From Candidatus Limimorpha equi (GTDB lineage Bacteria > Bacteroidota > Bacteroidia > Bacteroidales > F082): 6,051 nt of DNA. The notes below the pieces were generated by a model that was not told the origin of the DNA, did not search any database, and was given only the letters and a program-made list of their open reading frames with translations. A program made the translations under genes and the position numbers. The DNA lies in assembly GCA_018065885.1 (NCBI GenBank), contig JAGHSL010000248.1:1-6051 (forward strand), in the 5' to 3' direction. Shown in pieces: positions 1 through 5,018 of the stretch; positions within the stretch are counted from its first letter, which is position 1; each line of letters begins with the position of its first letter.

Positions 1-5
1 ATATC

Positions 6-377
6 ATGCTCAAAAACATTCTCATAGTAGGTCTTGGCGGTGCAGCGGGCAGCATACTGCGCTATTTGGCCACCCTTGCTGGCAACGCCTTGCATTGTTC
101 TTCTTGGACAGCCACATTATGCGTCAACGGCATCGGCTCGTTCCTCATCGGTCTTTTCATGGCGACCTGCACGAGTGGAGATTGGAAACTCATGCTCACC
201 GTCGGACTTTGCGGTGGCTTCACCACCTACTCCACTTTCTCGGCGCAGTCGTTGGAAATGCTGCGCTCGGGTAATTACCTCAACGCTGGCACTTACATTT
301 TGGGCACCGTTGTCCTTTGTCTGCTTTTCGTCTGGGCGGGCATGTATGTCGGCACAAAACTCGGCAATCACATTTAA
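6..377 (+). CDS. crcB: CrcB/Fluc-type fluoride ion channel
   Basis: Inner-membrane fluoride channel that lets toxic cytoplasmic F- leave the cell; the family works as an antiparallel dual-topology dimer. The 123-residue length is normal for a full subunit. Family motifs are visible in order: a glycine-rich start ending GGAAGSILRY (residues 11-20), the pore Asn motif VNGIGSFLIG (40-49, Asn41), and GLCGGFTTYSTFS (67-79), followed by a last hydrophobic helix at about 95-116. Four membrane segments can be traced. The first Phe of the family's FSTF pair is Tyr75 here and the second is kept as Phe78. The ATG at position 6 sits at the family's usual N-terminus; the promoter and any fluoride riboswitch would lie outside the window. 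The next gene starts 10 bp after the stop, so the two are probably co-transcribed. Identification is from motifs and is strong. Confidence 0.95.
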   Translation: MLKNILIVGLGGAAGSILRYLATLAGNALHCSSWTATLCVNGIGSFLIGLFMATCTSGDWKLMLTVGLCGGFTTYSTFSAQSLEMLRSGNYLNAGTYILGTVVLCLLFVWAGMYVGTKLGNHI

Positions 378-387
378 ACATCATATC

Positions 388-1014
388 ATGGCAAAATCAA
401 TCGAATCAATTATCTTTGCAGCACTGATGCTTGTCGGACTGGCATCATGCAACGAGAAAGAAAACGCAATTCAAACTACTGAAACTGAAACAGAAATGAG
501 CAACGATTCCGCAACTTGGAAGGCCATTGAACCTGACCAAATCCGCAACACGGTCAGCATGTTGCGCAACGACTGGATGGCGCTCGCCGTCGGCAAGGAA
601 GGCGACATGAACGCCATGACCATCGGATGGGGCGACCTCGGCGTACTTTGGAACAAACCGATTTTCACGGTCTACGTCTCCACCGACCGCTACACCCACG
701 AATTCATGCAACGCAACGAATATTTCACTGTCACCGCATTTCCTGAAGAGATGCACGATGCCTTGATTTACATCGGCTCACACTCAGGCCGCGAAGGCGA
801 CAAACTCACTCTGGCAGGCCTTCACCCGACCTTCACCGAGCTGGGCAACCCGATTTTCGAAGAAGCCAATCTCGCCATCGAGTGCAAAATCATCTATGCG
901 CACCAATTTGAATTGGACAAACTTTGCGATGATGTGAAAGCTTTCTATGGCGACCGAGGCATGGGCATCCACTACGCCTACATCGGTGAAATCGTGAACG
1001 TTTGGAAGAAATAA
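388..1014 (+). CDS. Flavin reductase-like split-barrel protein with lipoprotein signal
   Basis: A 208-residue protein of the flavin reductase-like, FMN-binding split-barrel family. The barrel starts near residue 44 (WKAIEPDQI) and holds the family segments NAMTIGWGDLGVLWNKP (75-91), RYTHEF (101-106) and HSGREGDK, ending YIGEIV near the C-terminus. Relatives usually bind FMN and reduce flavins or small substrates with NAD(P)H in the cytoplasm; the substrate here cannot be told. The odd part is residues 1-21: a basic start, a hydrophobic core and the lipobox LASC with Cys21, then an acidic/Thr-rich linker (22-43). This predicts a lipid-anchored exported protein. The frame is open further upstream, but ATG 388 gives a credible signal peptide and follows the crcB stop by 10 bp. 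Another ATG at 496 (residue 37) would give a plain cytoplasmic protein. Family call firm; location and exact start less certain. Confidence 0.85.
   Translation: MAKSIESIIFAALMLVGLASCNEKENAIQTTETETEMSNDSATWKAIEPDQIRNTVSMLRNDWMALAVGKEGDMNAMTIGWGDLGVLWNKPIFTVYVSTDRYTHEFMQRNEYFTVTAFPEEMHDALIYIGSHSGREGDKLTLAGLHPTFTELGNPIFEEANLAIECKIIYAHQFELDKLCDDVKAFYGDRGMGIHYAYIGEIVNVWKK
411..418 (+). promoter_or_regulatory. Candidate internal Bacteroidetes -7 promoter box
   Basis: TATCTTTG matches the Bacteroidetes TAnnTTTG -7 element exactly, but lies inside the signal-peptide coding part of the flavin-reductase gene. No good -33 TTTG is seen about 19-20 bp upstream. If active, transcription would start near 424-426, downstream of ATG 388, and could serve ATG 496 with a leader of roughly 70 nt. 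A chance match is quite possible. Confidence 0.25.
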
Positions 1015-1088
1015 TGCCATTTTTACAGCGATTTTCTCTGCCATAATTACCGATATTTGCAAAGGCACAATTATTGCAAAAATGGCAT
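1014..1088. repeat. 11-bp inverted repeat spanning the gap before the rhomboid gene
   Basis: ATGCCATTTTT at 1014-1024 is the exact reverse complement of AAAAATGGCAT at 1078-1088, separated by 53 bases. The left arm starts on the last base of the flavin-reductase stop codon and the right arm ends 4 bp before the rhomboid ATG at 1093. In a read-through transcript the arms could pair and cover the rhomboid ribosome binding region. A second short pair, AGCGAT (1027-1032) and ATCGCT (1087-1092), offers an alternative pairing. The loop is too long for a typical intrinsic terminator. Confidence 0.5.
1052..1059 (+). promoter_or_regulatory. Possible -7 promoter box for the rhomboid gene
   Basis: GATATTTG, followed by CA, differs from TAnnTTTG only at its first base and lies in the intergenic gap about 34 bp before ATG 1093, giving a predicted leader of about 27 nt. 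The -33 region is only a T-run (1032-1035), not a clear TTTG. Position is good and sequence match moderate. Confidence 0.35.
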
Positions 1089-1092
1089 CGCT

Positions 1093-1815
1093 ATGGAAGA
1101 AAAGCAGGAAAAGAAAAAATTTTTCGGGTGTCTGTTCGTTCCCGTCTGTTTCGTTGTCCTTATGTGGATCGTGAAACTGATGGAGTATTGTTTTGGCATC
1201 GATTTGGGCAAATATGGCATGATGCCGCATTCATGGAAAGGCCTTTACGGCATTTTCACCATGCCGTTTCTTCACGCCAGCTGGGAACATTTGTTCACCA
1301 ACAGCGTCCCCATACTTGTCTTGGGCACAGCATTATATTACTGTTACAGGAGCATTGCCTCAAAGGTTTTCGCTTTGGCGTTTTTCATCAGCGGATTTTT
1401 CACTTGGTGCATTGCGTCAGGAGGCGTTCACGTTGGGGCAAGTGCCTTGGTCTATGCCTTAAACCTGTTCCTCATCACCAGCGGCTTCATTCGCCGCGAT
1501 GCCAAGTTGATTGCCATTTCGCTGATAATGGTTTTTCTTTACGGCAGTTTCATCTGGGGCATGATTCCCGTGTTCGCCAAGCCGATGAACATTTCATGGG
1601 AAGGCCATCTGGCAGGATTCCTTACGGGAGTTTTTCTCGCTTTCATTTATCGTCACAAAGGGCCGCAAAAAGAAGAATTTCATTGGGAAGAAGAAAATGA
1701 CGAAGACAAAAATGATGAAATTGAGGACGATAACGAAGATGGAGAAAAGCCCTATTGGGATGTTCCCCAACCCGACATGAAGGACTTGACAATAAGATAC
1801 AGATTCCGTCATTAA
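1093..1815 (+). CDS. Rhomboid family intramembrane serine protease
   Basis: A 240-residue integral membrane protease that would cleave transmembrane segments of other proteins within the bilayer. Catalytic features are all present: HLFTN (66-70) matches the GlpG His150/Asn154 pair of the oxyanion region, GASA (115-118) holds nucleophile Ser117, and GHLAG (171-175) holds His172 of the Ser-His dyad. About six hydrophobic segments run from about residue 10 to 187. The C-terminal tail (about 188-240) is hydrophilic, with a strongly acidic stretch at 194-218 and a basic end, RYRFRH; it is probably cytoplasmic and disordered. The frame extends upstream to a TTG at 1057, but ATG 1093 leaves a normal short basic N-terminus and follows a promoter-like box, so it is preferred. 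The stop lies one base from the stop of the opposing gene. The natural substrate is unknown. Confidence 0.93.
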   Translation: MEEKQEKKKFFGCLFVPVCFVVLMWIVKLMEYCFGIDLGKYGMMPHSWKGLYGIFTMPFLHASWEHLFTNSVPILVLGTALYYCYRSIASKVFALAFFISGFFTWCIASGGVHVGASALVYALNLFLITSGFIRRDAKLIAISLIMVFLYGSFIWGMIPVFAKPMNISWEGHLAGFLTGVFLAFIYRHKGPQKEEFHWEEENDEDKNDEIEDDNEDGEKPYWDVPQPDMKDLTIRYRFRH

Positions 1816-1816
1816 A

Positions 1817-2521
1817 TCATTTTTGAATTGCAGCAATCGTTTGATCTGCAATGGATTTCATTCCTAATACCGTTGGATGGTCCCAGTCTTTGGCGATGTC
1901 GTACAAATCAATATAATTCACTTGGTAATGAGCAATGATGGTGTGAAAAGAATCGACGATTTCCTGGCCGAGTTGCATGTCAATCATAAAGCAGATTGTT
2001 GCTGCCGGATAGGTGATTTTTAGCTTTTGGCACAAAAAAGCCAGCCCGGGACGGAAAAAGCACAGGTCTTCATCCGTCCAATCTTCATATTGAAAATCGC
2101 CGAGTGGCGCGTTTTGCCAAAGGTCGTTGGTGCCGCCAAAAACGAAAACGACATCAGGATTGCCCAAATCGTCAGCGCGTCTGATGAAAGAATGCGGCCC
2201 GTAGTAATTGGTTGTGTCATAGTTGCATAACACCGAACCAGAAAAAGAATTGTTTCGTTCAAGTTTCCAGTTCATCGTATTTTGAATCCGACTCCACCAC
2301 ATTTGGCTGACATCTGTGACATCAATGTAATTGTTTGGCGGCAATTTGTACCAAACGTCATTGCTTTCAGGAGTCACAAAGCCTTCGAAAGTAGAAAAGC
2401 TGTCGCCTAAAATTGAAAAATGTATGTCTTTTTTTATCGACTCCTTATCACATGACACTATGATAAAGGGAAATAAAAGCACTGCAATTTTCAAAATCTT
2501 GTTTTTCATAGTAATTTTCAT
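1817..2521 (-). CDS. SGNH/GDSL-family hydrolase lipoprotein
   Basis: A 234-residue SGNH hydrolase, a fold covering esterases, lipases and carbohydrate deacetylases; the substrate cannot be read from the sequence. Block I is ILGDSFSTF with nucleophile Ser41, a block II Gly lies in NNSFSGS (Gly95), block III is GGTND (129-133, Asn132), and block V is DWDHP with Asp212 and His215. All catalytic positions are therefore intact. The N-terminus is a lipoprotein signal ending IIVSC (Cys24), so the enzyme is exported and lipid-anchored; the charged residues after the Cys (DKES) resemble, but do not clearly match, surface-export signals known in Bacteroidetes. The ATG at 2521 overlaps the protease stop as ATGA, suggesting translational coupling. 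A second ATG at 2509 gives an equally good signal peptide. No separate promoter is seen, so it is probably expressed with the protease. Confidence 0.9.
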   Translation of the reverse strand: MKITMKNKILKIAVLLFPFIIVSCDKESIKKDIHFSILGDSFSTFEGFVTPESNDVWYKLPPNNYIDVTDVSQMWWSRIQNTMNWKLERNNSFSGSVLCNYDTTNYYGPHSFIRRADDLGNPDVVFVFGGTNDLWQNAPLGDFQYEDWTDEDLCFFRPGLAFLCQKLKITYPAATICFMIDMQLGQEIVDSFHTIIAHYQVNYIDLYDIAKDWDHPTVLGMKSIADQTIAAIQK

Positions 2522-2763
2522 TCCTTGACAATTCTTTTTGTAATAATTCCATTTTCGGTATGCAGTACGACAAAACAAACTGTTGCACGAATATCGCTGA
2601 TGTTCAGTCTTATTTCAGAAATGTCGCTGATGTTTTCGGAAAGCAGGAGCTGACCATAAAGATTGTAAATCTTGACTTCCTTGATGCCGCTGCCTTCGAT
2701 AATGACGAAATCGTGGGCCGGATTCGGGTAGACTATGAAATCACTTTCCTCATGATTGGCTAT
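2518..2763 (-). other. T9SS type A C-terminal sorting domain of the protease
   Basis: The last 81 residues contain FIVYPNPAHDFVII (the YPNP start motif), VKIYNLYGQLLL (the middle strand motif) and the closing TENGIITKRIVKE, the usual order in T9SS cargo. The stretch normally reading G-[IM]-Y is ATVCFV here. The domain directs passage through the T9SS outer-membrane translocon and is then normally removed. Confidence 0.9.
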
Positions 2764-4986
2764 GCCATCAAAATAATACAAATTGGCAACGAGATTTCTT
2801 TCTCCGTTGACGACAAAGGTATATTCAGGTTCGGTTGAGACGATTTCGCCGTTTTCCGTCCAATTTTCAAAGGTGTAGTAGGTGTTTGGCAGCACCGAAA
2901 GCGTGACACTTTCGCCAAGGCTGTAAATGCCAGTCCCTGTTATTGTTCCGCTGTTTTCAGGATTGGTCGTGGCACTGATTTCAACGATGGTGGGTAAGAA
3001 GTTTGCCGTCAGATTGCGATTGCCGGTCACTTCAAAAGAGAAGAGGTTGTCTGTTGCTACCACGACTCCGTCTTCAGTCCAATTCTCGAAGATGTAATTG
3101 TCGTTGGCTATTGCAAACACGCCACAGGTCTGTCCGTAAATGAAACTTCCGCCACCGCTAACGGTTCCCATTTCAGCATCACAATCGACGGTGATTTCAT
3201 AAACTTCGGCTTCGAAATTGGCAATCAGATTCGTGTTGCTTGTCACGTTGAAGGTATACGAGGCATCAGTGGAGACTTCTGTTCCGTTTTCGGTCCAGTT
3301 TGCGAAGGTGTAGCCCATGTTTGCCGTGGCTTGAACGGTGCACGATTGGCCAAGCATATAAGAACCGTCGCCAGTGGTCGTTCCGCCATTGTTCGGGTTG
3401 GCGGATGTCGTAATCGTGAAATTGCTTTGACTGAAATTGGCTACAAGATTCCGATTGCCCGTCACGTTGAAAGTGTAGTCGGCATTTGTGGAGACTTGCG
3501 TTCCGTTTTCGGTCCAGTTCGTGAAAGTGTAGTCCGCATTTGCCGTGGCGTGAACGGTGCATGATTGGCCGTGTGTGAAATTGCCGCCACCAGAGGTGCT
3601 TCCGCCAATGTAAGGATTGGACGATGTGGCAATTGTATAGGCGTTTTGTGTGAAGTTCGCCACGAGGTTTCTGTCGCCTGTCACGGCGAAAGTGTAATTT
3701 GCAAAGGAGGAGACAAAATTGCCGTTTTCAGTCCAGTTTAGGAAAGTGTAACCGGAGTTGGCTGTTGCGCTGATGGTGCAGGACTGCCCTTCCTGATAGG
3801 TGCCGCCGCCGCTGACGGTTCCTCCATTATTAGGATTTGCCGTTAAGTTGATGTCGCAATAGACATCGGTTCGCGGACGGATGTTGAAAATGGCGTAATT
3901 GCTTGAATTATATTCGTGACCAGAAGGATTCAAGGCTCCAATGGCATAATATCCGTTCCCTGAACCGCTCCATCCCCAATTGAAATGGAATTGGTCGTTA
4001 CTGTTGTAGCCGTCGCAGACGAAACTATGGCCGGAACCACTTGCGCTCCAGCCGCTGTAATGAATAGGGCAACCTTGGTCGAGGGAAGCTTTGCATTGAG
4101 TGATCCAGCTATCGTTATCGTCTTTCCATTGTCCATATAATCCGTTGGTGTATAGGAAGTTGTTCTTTAACACATTGGGAACGTTCTCGGGGATAGCACT
4201 TGTTCCGTTGGGACCGTAACTGGCATGTAAGGCTACGCCAATATGCCAAAGCAGGGTGGCGGTGGCGGTGCGTTGAATTTCTGGACTTCCACCAGTAAGA
4301 TTGTCGGGCATGTTTGCATAATCATAGGTGGCTTCAGAAAGGTTCACAGATTGAAAAGGATAGCCGGAAGGCGTGTATGAAACCGTGCCCTGACCATGTT
4401 CGGGATATTCCCAGTAACGCAAGATCTGTCCGACGGCAAGACTTGTGCAGCCGACATAAACACGCTCGCAAGGACCGTTTTTGTCGTATGGACATAAGTC
4501 GTTATAATAGCAATTCTGATTCCAAGTGTCTCTAATCAAAGCATCTACTGTTCTTTCGTTTCTGTGTGACAAAAGGTTGCCATCACATTCGACCTGCCGC
4601 CATTGTGCAACGACATCGTCGGTGATGTAGTCTTCGCGAATAGCCCATTCGATTTGTTCAACAAAACTATTCAGTTGAAAATTAAGGCCGTCGGGAATCT
4701 GGTCGATGTCGAACTGGCCTTCTTCGGAATAGCCCAAAATAGGGTATGCGTGGTCGTCAGCTGAAACGAGGACGAAACCTTTGTCGGTGTTGAAAACGTA
4801 AATGCAGGCCGTGCTGTCAGTGGCGGTAAAGGTATAAACGACTTCCGCATTTCGGCTGACATTGCTTTTTGCATTGGCGGTCAAGAACTTGGATGCAACG
4901 CTGTGTGCTTTTTCAATACTGACAGGTGCGCTTTGAGCAAATATTGCTGCAAATAATAAAACTAAAAGAGAAAATGTCTTTTTCAT
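2518..4986 (-). CDS. C10 (streptopain-like) cysteine protease with InlB-like repeats and T9SS sorting domain
   Basis: An 822-residue secreted cysteine protease. Order: signal peptide (about 1-20, MKKTFSLLVLL start, cleavage near QSA/P); Spi-like inhibitory propeptide (about 21-145, including GFVLVSADD and PILGYSEEG); C10 catalytic domain (about 146-372); five InlB/Flg_new-like repeats of 72-74 residues (375-736); T9SS type A sorting domain (about 742-822). The catalytic Cys is Cys180 in VGCTSLAVGQILRYW and the His is His320 in GSGHSFVCDGY; FHFNWGWSGSGNGYY (333-347) supplies the conserved Asn/Trp. The family is made as a zymogen, and this one should cross the outer membrane through the T9SS and be attached or released. 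The frame is open up to a GTG at 5019, but that would place the promoter box inside the gene, so ATG 4986 is chosen. The hydrolase gene downstream overlaps by 4 bp. The protein substrate is unknown. Confidence 0.94.
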   Translation of the reverse strand: MKKTFSLLVLLFAAIFAQSAPVSIEKAHSVASKFLTANAKSNVSRNAEVVYTFTATDSTACIYVFNTDKGFVLVSADDHAYPILGYSEEGQFDIDQIPDGLNFQLNSFVEQIEWAIREDYITDDVVAQWRQVECDGNLLSHRNERTVDALIRDTWNQNCYYNDLCPYDKNGPCERVYVGCTSLAVGQILRYWEYPEHGQGTVSYTPSGYPFQSVNLSEATYDYANMPDNLTGGSPEIQRTATATLLWHIGVALHASYGPNGTSAIPENVPNVLKNNFLYTNGLYGQWKDDNDSWITQCKASLDQGCPIHYSGWSASGSGHSFVCDGYNSNDQFHFNWGWSGSGNGYYAIGALNPSGHEYNSSNYAIFNIRPRTDVYCDINLTANPNNGGTVSGGGTYQEGQSCTISATANSGYTFLNWTENGNFVSSFANYTFAVTGDRNLVANFTQNAYTIATSSNPYIGGSTSGGGNFTHGQSCTVHATANADYTFTNWTENGTQVSTNADYTFNVTGNRNLVANFSQSNFTITTSANPNNGGTTTGDGSYMLGQSCTVQATANMGYTFANWTENGTEVSTDASYTFNVTSNTNLIANFEAEVYEITVDCDAEMGTVSGGGSFIYGQTCGVFAIANDNYIFENWTEDGVVVATDNLFSFEVTGNRNLTANFLPTIVEISATTNPENSGTITGTGIYSLGESVTLSVLPNTYYTFENWTENGEIVSTEPEYTFVVNGERNLVANLYYFDGIANHEESDFIVYPNPAHDFVIIEGSGIKEVKIYNLYGQLLLSENISDISEIRLNISDIRATVCFVVLHTENGIITKRIVKE
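2779..3864 (-). repeat. Five tandem InlB-like repeat units within the protease gene
   Basis: Units in transcription order: 3864-3643, 3642-3424, 3423-3205, 3204-2989, 2988-2779 (the last trimmed before the linker). Each has the pattern NP..GG..SGGG..., GQSCTV.ATAN, YTF.NWTENG, VST..YTF.VTGNRNLVANF. Units 2 and 3 are both exactly 219 bp and share long nucleotide identity, including a perfect 20-bp match at 3281-3300 and 3500-3519 in the same register. Units 4 and 5 are more diverged, and unit 5 lacks the Cys found in GQSC. Such beta-rich modules act as spacers or adhesive stalks between a catalytic domain and the cell anchor. Confidence 0.9.
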
Positions 4987-5007
4987 GGTGATTGTGTATT
5001 TTGGGCG

Positions 5008-5015
5008 CAAAGATA
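5008..5015 (-). promoter_or_regulatory. Bacteroidetes-type -7 promoter box for the protease gene
   Basis: Read on the minus strand this is TATCTTTG followed by CG, a full match to TAnnTTTG. It lies between the OmpA-like gene's stop (5021-5019) and ATG 4986, predicting a start near 5002 and a short leader of about 16 nt. No clear -33 TTTG occurs at the usual distance; that region falls in the end of the upstream gene. It implies that the protease and hydrolase genes have their own promoter in addition to any read-through. Confidence 0.6.
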
Positions 5016-5018
5016 GCA

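Noticed and set aside
34..387. In-frame upstream extension of the flavin-reductase reading frame to 34
   Set aside because: It overlaps crcB in another frame, has no recognisable protein character (Ser/Pro/Arg-rich), and would bury the lipoprotein signal that starts at 388.
1057..1092. TTG start for the rhomboid gene at 1057
   Set aside because: It is a rare start codon, it overlaps the promoter-like box, and the 12 added residues do not resemble a rhomboid N-terminus; ATG 1093 is better placed.
1828..1851. Short hairpin TTGCAG...CTGCAA near the convergent stops as a terminator
   Set aside because: The stem is only 6 bp with a 12-base loop and no following T-run, and it lies within the hydrolase coding sequence.
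3266..3564. Open frames on both strands within the repeat array
   Set aside because: They are shadows of the periodic repeat sequence; their translations are low-complexity and repeat with the same spacing as the true frame.
3930..4136. A second minus-strand frame over the protease catalytic domain
   Set aside because: It overlaps the well-supported C10 domain in another frame and shows no independent motif or start signal.
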